This document shows positions 43,417-52,153 of a DNA stretch of 64,000 nt, one piece after another. The position numbers and the translations under genes were made by a program. The notes beneath the pieces were generated by a model, which was not told the origin of the DNA, made no database searches, and was given only the letters and a program-made list of their open reading frames with translations. The number at the start of each line of letters is the position of its first letter. Position 1 is the stretch's first letter. Source of the DNA: Bosea sp. 124 (GTDB lineage Bacteria > Pseudomonadota > Alphaproteobacteria > Rhizobiales > Beijerinckiaceae); the NCBI RefSeq assembly GCF_003046175.1, contig NZ_PZZM01000001.1, forward strand, positions 1,559,001 to 1,623,000. Reading direction: 5' to 3'.

Positions 43417-44199
43417 TCAGATGCGCAGCGACAGCTTGTAGGTGTAGGCATCGCCGCGAAACAGGCCCTCGACATATTCGAGCATGTCGCTGTCGCGGCC
43501 AAAGCTGCGGCGCTTGATCAGCAGGCAGGGCAAGGGCTCGGCGAAGCCGAAGATGGCGCATTCGTCCGGGGTGGGCGCCGCCGCCTCGATGGTCTGCTCG
43601 CAGCGCTCCAGCGGGGTTCCGAGCCGCGCCAGCTCGGCATAGACGGACCGGCTCAGGTCGGCGTGCTCGAGTTCGGGCGCGCGTTCGAGATTGTACCAGG
43701 CGACCTCGCGCGACATCGGCGTGCCGTCGCCGCTGCGCACGCGGACGAGCTTGAGAAAGCGGGCATGGGAGGAGCGGCCGAAGATCGAGGCGATCGAGCG
43801 GTCGGACACCACCACCCGCTCAAGGATGCGCGAGGTCGGAACGCGGCCGAGGTCCCGCATCTCCTCCGTGAAGCCCTTGAGCCGGTCCATGCCCGAATGG
43901 AGGCGCGAGCCCGGCCCCTGCACAATCGACCCCAGCCGCCCCTGGGCGCTGAGCAATTTGCGCTCGCGCAGGGCGTTGTAGGCGCGCTGCACCGTGGCGC
44001 GGCTGATCTGCAGCCGTTCGGCGAGCTGGCGCTCGGCCGGCAGCGTGGTACCCGGAGGCAACGTCCCGTCGCCGATCAGCCGCGTCAGCTGATCTTCAAG
44101 CTGCTGGTATAGGGGCTTGGCGGTGTCGTCGCGCAGCTCCAGCAGGTCCTGGAACGGCGGCTTCGACGGGACGTTCGATAAGGGCGTCGGTGGGTGCAT
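43417..44199 (-). CDS. GntR-family regulator with UTRA domain
   Basis: 260 residues. The N-terminal GntR winged helix is PLYQQLEDQLTRLIGDGTLP, then LPAERQLAERLQISRATVQRA. The UTRA ligand-binding domain (about 115-255) includes FLKLVRVRSGDGTPMSREVA and ends with the typical FRGDAYTYKLSLRI. UTRA proteins sense sugars, amino sugars or related phosphates. It is divergent from a PfkB kinase gene with only 53 bases between starts, so it is likely to control that gene. Confidence 0.92.
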   Translation of the reverse strand: MHPPTPLSNVPSKPPFQDLLELRDDTAKPLYQQLEDQLTRLIGDGTLPPGTTLPAERQLAERLQISRATVQRAYNALRERKLLSAQGRLGSIVQGPGSRLHSGMDRLKGFTEEMRDLGRVPTSRILERVVVSDRSIASIFGRSSHARFLKLVRVRSGDGTPMSREVAWYNLERAPELEHADLSRSVYAELARLGTPLERCEQTIEAAAPTPDECAIFGFAEPLPCLLIKRRSFGRDSDMLEYVEGLFRGDAYTYKLSLRI

Positions 44200-44252
44200 G
44201 AATGTGCGCAGTGGCGATGACTATGCCGGAAACATGTGAGGGATCGAACGCA

Positions 44253-45197
44253 ATGGCCGACGAATCGATTTTCGTCCTAGGTAGCTTCGTGGTGTCGTGT
44301 TCGGCAAAGGTCTCGCGCTTCCCCCGCCCCGGAGAGTCGCTCGCCGCCGATATTGTGACAATCGAGCCCGGAGGCAAGGGATTGAACCTCGCTGTAGCGG
44401 CAAGACGCCTCGGCGCCGGGGTCGACGGGCTGCTCGCCGTCGGCGACGACATCGCTTCCGCCTTCGCGGCACCGGCGCTGGCGAAGGCCAGCCTGCCTGC
44501 GACAATGCTGATCCGGCTGCCCGGCAAGACCGGAAGCGGCGTCGGCTTCACCGATGCGCAGGGCGAAACCTGCCTGGCCGTCGATGCCGGCGTCAATCGC
44601 GCGCTCTCGGCCGGCCATGTCCGCGAGGCGGCCGCGCGGATCGCCGCCGCGGCGATGGTGATGGCGCAGTTCGAGATCGCCGACGAGCCGATCCGCGCGG
44701 CCTTCGCCCTGGCGCGGCAGGCCGGCGTCCCGACCCTGCTCAACCCCTCGCCGTTCCGCGCTATCCCGGCGGAGATGCTGGCGGACACCCATGTGCTGGT
44801 GCTGAACCAGACCGAGGCCGAGGCGCTTGCGGCCGAGATCCTGCCCGGCGCAAGTGCGCCTGCCGAGCCCGGCCGTTTCGTCGCGGAACTCGGGCCGGCG
44901 CTGCTGGCGCTGGGGCCAGAGCTCGTCGTGCTGACGCTGGGAGCGGCCGGCGCCGTCGCGGTGACTGCCGAAGGCGCCATCGGGCAAGCGGCGCTGCAGG
45001 TCGAGGCCGTCGATTCGCTGGGTGCCGGCGACGCCTTCGCCGCGACGCTCGGCGTTGCGCTGTCGCGGGGACTCGCGACCGCCGATGCGCTGCGCCAGGC
45101 GGCAGCCGCCGGCGCGATCGCGACCCGGCGGGCCGGGGTTTTCGAGGCGCTGGGGACCCAAGCCGATATCGACCAGTTGCTCGGAATGCAGCCCTGA
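44253..45197 (+). CDS. PfkB-family carbohydrate kinase (ribokinase-like)
   Basis: 314 residues from the ATG at 44253 (GAGGGA upstream). Signatures: GGKGLNLAVAARRLG near the N terminus and DSLGAGDAFAATLG near the C terminus, containing the anion hole and catalytic aspartate. The substrate loop region NPSPFRAIPAEML and LNQTEAEAL resembles ribokinase. It phosphorylates a sugar or nucleoside with ATP. No transport gene is adjacent; the divergent GntR/UTRA gene is the likely regulator. Confidence 0.92.
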   Translation: MADESIFVLGSFVVSCSAKVSRFPRPGESLAADIVTIEPGGKGLNLAVAARRLGAGVDGLLAVGDDIASAFAAPALAKASLPATMLIRLPGKTGSGVGFTDAQGETCLAVDAGVNRALSAGHVREAAARIAAAAMVMAQFEIADEPIRAAFALARQAGVPTLLNPSPFRAIPAEMLADTHVLVLNQTEAEALAAEILPGASAPAEPGRFVAELGPALLALGPELVVLTLGAAGAVAVTAEGAIGQAALQVEAVDSLGAGDAFAATLGVALSRGLATADALRQAAAAGAIATRRAGVFEALGTQADIDQLLGMQP

Positions 45198-45307
45198 AAT
45201 TCGCTTCTTTTTATGGATTGCTTTTGGACTTTCCGGAAGCAGTCCATATTGCTACCTTCACCGTCGCGAGCGTGCCGTGGCAGGCTCCACGAAGGTGAGG
45301 AACGGTC

Positions 45308-46453
45308 ATGTCGGGTCCAAGCGTCGAAGCGGTCATGTCCACCGTCGACAGCCTTCTCGCCGGGGCGTTCGACGCCGAGCAGATGCCGTCGGCGGTCGAG
45401 CAGTTGCGCCAGCTCTTCAATGGCTCGAAAGCGTGCCTCGCCCGTGTCGGACCCGGCATGTCGGCCGCCGATGCGGTCAGTACGAACAGCGACGAGGCCA
45501 TGCAGCGCCGCTGCTACGAGGACCTCGCCGAGGATTTCATCAGGCTGGGCGAGACCCTGCGCAGCGTCCCGGTCGGCGCGGTCTATCGCGACAGCGAATT
45601 GTTCGGCGAAGAGGTGCTCCGGTCCAGCCGGGCCTGGCGCGAATGGATGGCGCCGCAGGACATGTATGGCGGGATCGCCTGCCGCCTCGCCGAGACCAGC
45701 GCCTCCTACTGGTTCTTCGACGTGCAACGCGGACAACGCCAGGAACCCTTCGGCGCGGACGACACCGCCCTGCTCGCGCGGTTCTCGCCGCTGCTGCGGA
45801 AAGTCGCGGAGCTCAGCCGGCAGGTCGGGCACCTGAAGTTGCAGCGGGACGAGGCGCGTGGCGCGCTCGACGCCCTGGCGATGGCAATCGTCATCGTCGA
45901 TCGAGACCTGCAGGTCTCCTATGCGAATGAAGGCGCAGACGAGATCCTGTCCGACCCCGACAGCGCCGTCGGACTCCGTCAGGGCCGCCTGTTCGCGCGC
46001 CAGCCCGCCGACCAGCGCCAGTTGAAGCGCCTCGTCGAAGCCGCGCTGCGGAGCGTTGTCGACCCTCTGGAGGAGCACCGCAGCAGCATGATCATCCAGG
46101 GGGCCGGCGACGATGCCCCTGCCCTTTCGGCCTGCGTGCTGCCTGCCGCCGCTGCTCAGGCCGGCACGCCTCCGTCGGCGAAAGCGATGATCGCGCTGCG
46201 TCCACTCGGCATGGCGACCGATCTCGTGGCCAGCAGCCGGCAGCTCTTCAACCTGACCGAAAGCGAGGCGCGCTTCGCCTCGGCGCTCGCGAGCGGGCTG
46301 TCGCTGACGCAGGCTGCGGAGGCTCAGGGCGTGCGCATCTCGACCGCGCGGACGCATCTCGCCCGCATCTTCCAGAAGACCCAGACACGGCAGCAAAGCC
46401 AGCTCGTCTCGCTGCTGCGCGGCGCCGTCCTGCCGCTGCGCCCGCGCGTCTAG
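45308..46453 (+). CDS. LuxR-family transcriptional regulator with long N-terminal sensor
   Basis: 381 residues, with GAGGA nine bases before the ATG. The N-terminal 200 residues have no recognised domain (LLAGAFDAEQMPSAVEQLRQ, then YGGIACRLAETSASYWFFDV). A PAS-like segment follows (ALAMAIVIVDRDLQVSYANE). The C-terminal LuxR helix-turn-helix is NLTESEARFASALASGLSLT, then ISTARTHLARIFQKTQTRQQ. It belongs to the helix-turn-helix type frequent in Hyphomicrobiales where no receiver domain is present. Target genes are unknown. Confidence 0.85.
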   Translation: MSGPSVEAVMSTVDSLLAGAFDAEQMPSAVEQLRQLFNGSKACLARVGPGMSAADAVSTNSDEAMQRRCYEDLAEDFIRLGETLRSVPVGAVYRDSELFGEEVLRSSRAWREWMAPQDMYGGIACRLAETSASYWFFDVQRGQRQEPFGADDTALLARFSPLLRKVAELSRQVGHLKLQRDEARGALDALAMAIVIVDRDLQVSYANEGADEILSDPDSAVGLRQGRLFARQPADQRQLKRLVEAALRSVVDPLEEHRSSMIIQGAGDDAPALSACVLPAAAAQAGTPPSAKAMIALRPLGMATDLVASSRQLFNLTESEARFASALASGLSLTQAAEAQGVRISTARTHLARIFQKTQTRQQSQLVSLLRGAVLPLRPRV

Positions 46454-46790
46454 AGACCGGGCGGCCAGCGCAGACCGGCAAACTCCGCGGGTCGGCTCTG
46501 GCGAGCCGTCGCAAGCGCTTGCGATTTTGGCCGCGCCTTGACAGGCAGCCATTGATCTTCTCCCCCAAGCCGATCGTTCACAGCCTAGCGCCGTTGCTGC
46601 CGGTGCTTCGTCATCCAAATGACGGAGAGCGGTCCTCCCGCCGGTGGGGCGCAGGAGTTGGCTGGCGAGCCCGCATGCGCTGCGTGGCGCACGCCCGTGC
46701 GTCGGGCTCCGGCGCAGGCCGGCGGCGTTTCAGCTAGCCTGCGGCTCGATACGAACGGGCCGCCCTAAGGCCGCATCGAGGGAGCATCCC
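46454..46790. other. Intergenic region with a 16-base palindrome
   Basis: 337 bases between two plus-strand genes. No credible coding frame was seen. It contains the palindrome listed at 46509-46524 and, close to 46790, a GAGGGAG ribosome binding site for the SDR gene. Confidence 0.5.
46509..46524. promoter_or_regulatory. Perfect palindrome resembling a LacI-family operator
   Basis: TCGCAAGCGCTTGCGA is a perfect 16-base palindrome with the AAGCGCTT core found in many LacI/GalR operators. It lies 267 bases upstream of the SDR gene. No LacI-type gene is in the window, so the binding protein would be encoded elsewhere. Confidence 0.35.
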
Positions 46791-47558
46791 ATGGATCTGA
46801 AACTGAGCGGACGCCGCGTCCTGATTACCGGCGGCTCGAAGGGCATCGGCGAGGCCTGCGCCCGCGTCTTCCTGGCGGAAGGCTGCTCGATTGTCCTCAT
46901 CGCCCGCGACGCCGCGCGGCTCTCCGCCACGGCAGCGGCGCTCGGCGAGGGCAACCGCGTCATGACTCACGCCGCCGATCTTTCGGCCGACAGCGAGCGC
47001 GAGCGCCTCGCCGCCGCCTTCCCCGACATCGACATCCTGGTCAACAATGCCGGGGCCATTCCCGCCGGCGGGCTGCTCGACCTGTCGATGGAGACCTGGG
47101 ATCAGGCCTGGGCACTCAAGGTGATGGGCTATATCCACCTGACCAAGCTCTATCTGGCCGGCATGAAGGAGCGCGGCAGCGGCGTCATCGTCAACATCAT
47201 CGGCGGGGCCGGGCGCAGCCCGCGCTACGACTATGTCTGCGGTGGAACCGGCAATGCGGCGCTGATGGCGTTCACGGGCGCGGTCGGCGGCAGGTCGGTG
47301 GAATGGGGCGTGCGCGTCTTCGGGGTCAACCCGGCGCAGACGCGGACGGACCGCATCATCTCGCTCAGCAAGACGCGGGCGAAGATCAAGTTCGGCGACG
47401 AGGCACGCTGGGAGGAGATGCTGACCGGCCTGCCGCTGAACCGGCTGATCGAACCCGACGAGATCGCCAATGCCGCGGCCTTCCTGGCCTCGCCGGCCTG
47501 CGGCTATGTCAGCGGCACGGTGCTCGATGTCGACGGCGGCGGGGCGTTCCGGGGATAG
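46791..47558 (+). CDS. SDR-family oxidoreductase with unusual active site
   Basis: 255 residues of the classical short-chain dehydrogenase fold. The cofactor turn is TGGSKGIGEA, and NNAG is present in VNNAGAIPAGG. The usual YxxxK pair is not seen: the segment reads RYDYVCGGTGNAALMAF, with asparagine where the lysine of YSASKAAL proteins lies. Some SDR subgroups share this GNAAL form. It may therefore be a reductase with a changed mechanism or a non-catalytic protein. It is convergent with the hydrolase gene. Confidence 0.88.
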   Translation: MDLKLSGRRVLITGGSKGIGEACARVFLAEGCSIVLIARDAARLSATAAALGEGNRVMTHAADLSADSERERLAAAFPDIDILVNNAGAIPAGGLLDLSMETWDQAWALKVMGYIHLTKLYLAGMKERGSGVIVNIIGGAGRSPRYDYVCGGTGNAALMAFTGAVGGRSVEWGVRVFGVNPAQTRTDRIISLSKTRAKIKFGDEARWEEMLTGLPLNRLIEPDEIANAAAFLASPACGYVSGTVLDVDGGGAFRG

Positions 47559-47591
47559 GCGGCGCAGGCCGAGCCCGACCCGGACGCCGGC

Positions 47592-48668
47592 TCAGGCGTT
47601 GGCTGCCATCCAGTCGGCGATCGCGGGCCAGGTTTCGGCATGGGCGCGGCGCCCGGCGAGAATCGCCAGATGCTGCAGCCCGATCCCGATTTCGGCCGGG
47701 TGCTCGATGATTCTCGTGTTCCCCGTCGCCATCCTCGCAAAGAAGGGCTCCACCGCCGCGCGCGGGCCGATCTCGTCTGCGGGATTGACGACGGCCAGCA
47801 TCGGGATGCGGAGATCGTCGGGTCCGAGCGTCCTGCCCGCGACGGTGAGCGTGCCGCGGCGGAAGCGGTCCTCGCGATAGAGCCATTCGACGATCTGGTG
47901 GACGAGCCGACCCGGAAGCGGCACCTCCTCCAGCCCCCAGCGCACGACGCGGATATGGGTGTTCAGCGCGGCGGGATCGGCGAGGCTGAAGGCTGCGTCC
48001 ATCAATCGGGGCCAGACGAAGGTCTCGGGCGCCAGAAGCGCGCAGGACTGCGAGAGCAGCGAGCCCGCCACCGTATCGTCCTCCGGGATGTCGCCATCCT
48101 GGGCGACGACGAGGTCGCGGAAATGGCTAGAGCGCGGCTCGAAGCTGATCGGCGCACCGAGCAGAACCAGGCCGCGGGCGAGAACGGGCTGCAGCGCGCA
48201 GGCGATGGCGGCGAGCGTACCGCCGAGCGAATGGCCCAGGACGAAGGGCGGAAGGCCTGAATGGCGTGCCGCAATGGCGTTGCCGGCCGCGACGAGCGCT
48301 CCCGCGTAGTCATCGATGCCGGCATGGCCGTCGCCTTCCTCAGGCGGGAGCCATTCCATGAGATGGACGCCGAACTGGCGTTCGAGGCAGAAGCGGACCG
48401 CGCTGACGCCGGGAGCGAGATCCCAGATAAAAGATCGCTTGATCGGCGCCGGAACCAGCAGGACCGAGGCGCCGGTCTGCGGCCCTGGATAATGCCGCAG
48501 CCGCCAGTGCGGGCCGGAAGCGATCACCTCATACGGGCATTCCTGCGCGCCGAAGCCGAGGAGATCGAGCGTGCCGGTCTGCAGGCTGCGCAGCCCGTCC
48601 ATCGCCACTCGCTGCGCCAGGCGCAGGTCTGGAAAGAGGCCGAATGCCGGGGCCTTTGGGCGCTCCAT
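47592..48668 (-). CDS. Alpha/beta hydrolase related to PhaC
   Basis: 358 residues from the ATG at 48668 (48677 also possible). The nucleophile elbow is GHSLGG, and the lid and C-terminal region contain IPMLAVVNPADEIGP (acid residue) and a histidine in GLQHLAIL. The overall pattern, including LLVPAPIKRSFIWDLAPGVS, resembles class III PHA synthase (PhaC) relatives, but those use cysteine in GxCxG, whereas here it is serine. It may thus be an esterase or depolymerase rather than a polymerase. No other PHA gene is nearby. Confidence 0.82.
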   Translation of the reverse strand: MERPKAPAFGLFPDLRLAQRVAMDGLRSLQTGTLDLLGFGAQECPYEVIASGPHWRLRHYPGPQTGASVLLVPAPIKRSFIWDLAPGVSAVRFCLERQFGVHLMEWLPPEEGDGHAGIDDYAGALVAAGNAIAARHSGLPPFVLGHSLGGTLAAIACALQPVLARGLVLLGAPISFEPRSSHFRDLVVAQDGDIPEDDTVAGSLLSQSCALLAPETFVWPRLMDAAFSLADPAALNTHIRVVRWGLEEVPLPGRLVHQIVEWLYREDRFRRGTLTVAGRTLGPDDLRIPMLAVVNPADEIGPRAAVEPFFARMATGNTRIIEHPAEIGIGLQHLAILAGRRAHAETWPAIADWMAANA

Positions 48669-48803
48669 CGTCAGCACGTCCCGTAGCGCCGCCGCAACCG
48701 GGCCGGCGGCGCCGCAGCATGATGGCAGCCTTGCACGCGAGAGGACTTGATTCAGATCAGTTCCCGGCGCGCACCAGGGCCGGCGACCGCAGGACTGGCG
48801 AGA

Positions 48804-49622
48804 TCAGGCCGGGCTCGCGGCGACATCGGGCGGCGCGAGCTTGTCCGCGAAGATCGTCCGGCCGCGCTCGCCTTCGAAATACGCCTTCACCCAGGGATGC
48901 TCGCAGGAGAGCAGGTCTTGAAGCGTCCCGATCGCCACGATCTTGCCGCCGGCGATCGCCGCGATCCTGTCGCAGGCCGCATGGAGGGTGCTGAGGTCAT
49001 GCGTGATCATCATCACGGTGAGGTTGAGGCTCGCCTTCAGCGTCACGATGAGCTGGTCGAAGGCGTCGGCGGAGATCGGATCGAGGCCCGAGGTCGGCTC
49101 GTCCAGGAACAGGATATCCGGGTCCAGCGCGAGCGCGCGCGCCAGGGCGGCGCGTTTCGTCATGCCGCCGGACAGCTCGGCCGGATATTTATCGGCCGCG
49201 TCCGGTGGCAGCCCGACCATGTCGAGCTTCAACGCCGCCATCTCGGCGAGGAGGGCCGGCGACAGCGAGAGGCATTCGCGCATCGGAACCTGGACATTCT
49301 CGGCGAGCGTCAGCGAGGAGAAGAGTGCGCCTTGCTGGAACATCACGCCGCAGCGCTGCTCGATCTGGCGTCTCTCGTCGTCCGAGACGCGGTCCAGATC
49401 CTGTCCAAAGAGCGAGATTTCGCCGCTGCGCTTGGGGAGGAGGCCGAGGATGGTGCGCGTCAGAACCGATTTTCCGGAGCCGGAAGCTCCGATGATGCCG
49501 AGGATCTCCCCGCGCATCACATCGAGGTCGAGATGGTCGAGAACGGTCTTGTCGCCGAAGGCGACGTCGAGGCCACGCACGCTGATGACGGCATCCCCGG
49601 TCGCAGGCGCGGTCTCGGCCAT
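48804..49622 (-). CDS. MlaF-like ABC transporter ATP-binding protein
   Basis: 272 residues from the ATG at 49622. Walker A GASGSGKSVLTRTIL, signature LSGGMTKRAALARAL (the GGM form is typical of MlaF/Ttg2A), Walker B ILFLDEPTSGLDP, switch histidine MITHDLSTL. MlaF drives lipid movement between the membranes with MlaE and MlaD. Neither of those genes lies next to it here, so it is an orphan or works with a complex encoded elsewhere. A CBS-BON protein gene lies just upstream. Confidence 0.9.
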   Translation of the reverse strand: MAETAPATGDAVISVRGLDVAFGDKTVLDHLDLDVMRGEILGIIGASGSGKSVLTRTILGLLPKRSGEISLFGQDLDRVSDDERRQIEQRCGVMFQQGALFSSLTLAENVQVPMRECLSLSPALLAEMAALKLDMVGLPPDAADKYPAELSGGMTKRAALARALALDPDILFLDEPTSGLDPISADAFDQLIVTLKASLNLTVMMITHDLSTLHAACDRIAAIAGGKIVAIGTLQDLLSCEHPWVKAYFEGERGRTIFADKLAPPDVAASPA

Positions 49623-49645
49623 CCGATCGGCTCCCGCGCCTGCCT

Positions 49646-50392
49646 TCATGCCGGAGGCAGGCGGGAGGAGCCCGGCTCGGCGGAGGTGAAATCGGACGGC
49701 ATGATCACGGTGCCCGACATCGGCTCGATCCATGCGAGCTGGTCGGATATCGACGTCACACCATCGACGTTCTCCACGACGACATGAGCGGCCTGGCGCT
49801 CGCGTTCGTCGAAGATCGCGCCGCTCAGCTCGACCGCGCCGTGGTCGACATGGACATGGATCATCCGGCCGCCCCAGCTCTGCCTTGCAAGTTCTCTGAC
49901 GATGTCCGCGCGGATGCGTTCATCGTCCGCGACCGCGGCATCGGCCGCCGGCAGCGCATCGGCCATGGCACGCAGCAGGTCGGAGCGCGCGACGATCCCG
50001 ACCAACTTGCCGTTCTCGACGACCGGCAGGCGCTTGATGCGGCGTCGGCTCATCGTCTCGACGACATTGTCGAGCGTCGCGTCCCGGCGCGTCGTGACGA
50101 TATCGGTCGCCATAACCTCCTCGACCCTGCGGCCATGGGCATGCACATATTCGTCGGCGGCCTTGCCGGGCCCAACGAGGAATTCCAGCCACCAGGATCG
50201 CTTCCGCTCGGTGCCGAGTTCACCGCGCCGCAGAAAATCGCCCTCGCTGACCATGCCGACGAGCGTGCCGTCGCTGCGCACCACCGGCAGGCCGCTGATG
50301 CGATGGCCCAGCATCAGGCGGGCGGCGGCGCTGATCGAGGCCGAGGGTTCGACACTGATCACAGGGGTGGTCATGATGGATTCGACGAACAT
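49646..50392 (-). CDS. CBS-pair and BON domain protein
   Basis: 248 residues from the ATG at 50392. Two CBS domains (about 5-60, with RISGLPVVRSDGTLVGMVSE; and about 90-150, with RIKRLPVVENGKLVGIVARS) bind adenine nucleotides. A BON domain (about 165-230, HVHVDHGAVELSGAIFDERE) follows, of the kind that associates with membranes. Such proteins are thought to act as energy or stress sensors. It lies between the MlaF-like gene and a universal stress protein gene on the same strand. Confidence 0.9.
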   Translation of the reverse strand: MFVESIMTTPVISVEPSASISAAARLMLGHRISGLPVVRSDGTLVGMVSEGDFLRRGELGTERKRSWWLEFLVGPGKAADEYVHAHGRRVEEVMATDIVTTRRDATLDNVVETMSRRRIKRLPVVENGKLVGIVARSDLLRAMADALPAADAAVADDERIRADIVRELARQSWGGRMIHVHVDHGAVELSGAIFDERERQAAHVVVENVDGVTSISDQLAWIEPMSGTVIMPSDFTSAEPGSSRLPPA

Positions 50393-50536
50393 GGCGGCAT
50401 TCTCCCGCGCCGACCCGGCGCGCGGGGTCCGCGAGCCATCGGCGTCTTCGATCTCGTTAAATTGCCACGCAGACGGTGACCGCGATTTGATCGGCGTCAA
50501 GTCAGCCGAGCGATCGCGCGTCCGCGGCGCAGGGCC

Positions 50537-51421
50537 TCAATGCGCCATCAGGATCGGCAGGTCCGAACTCTGGAGCAGATCATAGGTCGCCCCGCCCAGG
50601 ACCCATTCGCGCAGCCTCGTATGGCCATAGGCGCCCGCGACGATCACGTCGGCGGAGATGCGGTGAGCCTCGGCGAGGAGCATCATGGCCGGCGCGTCGC
50701 TGTCGGGCAGCAGGCCGACCGTCGCCCGGATGCCGTGCCGATCCAGATGGGCGGCGATATCGGCCAGCACTTCGGCTCCGCCGAGCCGGCCCTTGCCGGA
50801 TTCGCGGACCGTCGCGAGATGGACCTGTTTCGCCGCCCCGAGCAGCGGCAGCGCCTCGGCGACGGCGCGCGCAGCCTCCCGGGTATCGACCCAGCCGACC
50901 AGAATCGTGCGCAGGTCCTGGCGCGGCTTGACTCCTCGCGGCACGAGATAAAGCCCGTGACCACCGTCGAACAGCACCCTTTCGACCAGAGGAGCCCAGC
51001 GCTCCAGCTCGGCCGCGCCATAGGGGCAAGAGCCAACGAACAGGTCGGCCCAGCGGGCCTCGGTCGCGGCCTCCCCTTCGAGCAACGCCGGGAAATTCTC
51101 CAATCGGCGGATCTCGCCGGTGACGCCAAGGCGTGCGAAGCGCTGCGTCAACCTCGCCTGGACCTGATCGCCTTCCCTGCGAACCGCATCCGAGATATCG
51201 CCGACGGCGGCGCCGCCGAACTCACCGGCATAGAGCCCGATATCGGGAAGAATATTGGTGTGGAGGCCGGTCAGACGAGCCTCGAACCGGACCGCGATCG
51301 CCTCGGCATGGGCGATCCGGATCTCATCCTCGGCGGTGCCGTCGAGATGCACCAGCACGTCCTTGTAACCGCGCGCCATCGCCAGCCCGGCGGCCGCTGA
51401 CGCAACTGCAACATGATCCAT
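50537..51421 (-). CDS. Universal stress protein, two-domain type
   Basis: 294 residues from the ATG at 51421 with GGAGAG upstream. Two USP domains: the first begins YKDVLVHLDGTAEDEIRIAH, the second begins DLRTILVGWVDTREAARAV. The ATP-binding pattern G-x2-G-x9-G is recognisable only in the second (GAYGHTRLREWVLGGATYDL). These proteins bind ATP and help cells survive starvation and oxidative stress. The neighbouring CBS-BON gene, on the same strand, fits a stress-related unit. Confidence 0.9.
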   Translation of the reverse strand: MDHVAVASAAAGLAMARGYKDVLVHLDGTAEDEIRIAHAEAIAVRFEARLTGLHTNILPDIGLYAGEFGGAAVGDISDAVRREGDQVQARLTQRFARLGVTGEIRRLENFPALLEGEAATEARWADLFVGSCPYGAAELERWAPLVERVLFDGGHGLYLVPRGVKPRQDLRTILVGWVDTREAARAVAEALPLLGAAKQVHLATVRESGKGRLGGAEVLADIAAHLDRHGIRATVGLLPDSDAPAMMLLAEAHRISADVIVAGAYGHTRLREWVLGGATYDLLQSSDLPILMAH

Positions 51422-51706
51422 GATGGTCTCTCCGTTCGACCGCGGCTCAACGCCGCGAGGCGGCCGTTCCGCCTCGCTTCCGCCGCGAAACCCGGACGGG
51501 CATGACCCCGTCGCGCATATCCGGGCGCGGCTCATCACAGCCCCGAAACGGCTGTGCGACATTGATGCGGATCAACCGGGAAAAGCTGCCGCGCCGGATC
51601 GGCCACGGCCGACGTCGGCAGCGTCTCCCTCGCCGGCAGAACCGGCGGGGCGTCGTCGACGTATATGAGCTTGCAGCCTGTGGAAGGCCGTCACGTGGAG
51701 GTCGTC

Positions 51707-52120
51707 ATGCGCTTTGTCGCCGGTTACGTCGCTTTTCTCCTCGCCTTCGGTCTCTGCGATGCGATCTGGCTGAGCACCATGGCGTCGCGGCTCTACCGGC
51801 CGGCGCTCGGAGACATGCTGCTCGACGAGATTCGCTATCTTCCCGCCGTGCTCTTCTATTTCGGCTTTTCGCTGGGCGTGGTGCATTTCGCGCTGATGCC
51901 GGCGCTGCGCGAGGGCTCCGGAGGCAGCGCTCTCCTCAATGGCGCGCTGGTCGGCCTCCTCGCATACGCCACCTATGACCTGACCAATTACGCGACGCTG
52001 CGGGCCTGGACGCTGACCATCACCTTGGCGGACATGGCCTATGGCGCGATCGTCGTCGGCCTCTGCAGCTGGGTCGCTTATGCGGCGGTACGCCAGATGG
52101 AAGGTTGGGGCTGGATTTGA
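51707..52120 (+). CDS. DUF2177 family membrane protein
   Basis: 137 residues from the ATG at 51707, with GGAGG nine bases upstream. Four membrane helices are visible. The family pattern includes GLCDAIWLSTMASRLYRPAL, VLFYFGFSLGVVHFAL, AYATYDLTNYATLRAWTL and VDMAYG-like LADMAYGAIVV. No function has been established for DUF2177, but its genes often lie beside ECF sigma factor/ChrR clusters, as here. Confidence 0.9.
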   Translation: MRFVAGYVAFLLAFGLCDAIWLSTMASRLYRPALGDMLLDEIRYLPAVLFYFGFSLGVVHFALMPALREGSGGSALLNGALVGLLAYATYDLTNYATLRAWTLTITLADMAYGAIVVGLCSWVAYAAVRQMEGWGWI

Positions 52121-52153
52121 CAGGCAGCTCGCAGCGGCGAGCCGGTTTCGGCG

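Noticed and set aside
46538..46566. TTGACA as a sigma-70 -35 element upstream of the SDR gene
   Set aside because: At 17 bases downstream the sequence is TCCCCC, with nothing like a -10 element, and the gene start is 225 bases further on.
44096..46618. An 840-codon open frame antisense to the PfkB kinase and LuxR genes
   Set aside because: Both sense genes have full family signatures and ribosome binding sites; the antisense product is low complexity (long A/S/P runs) and shows no domain.
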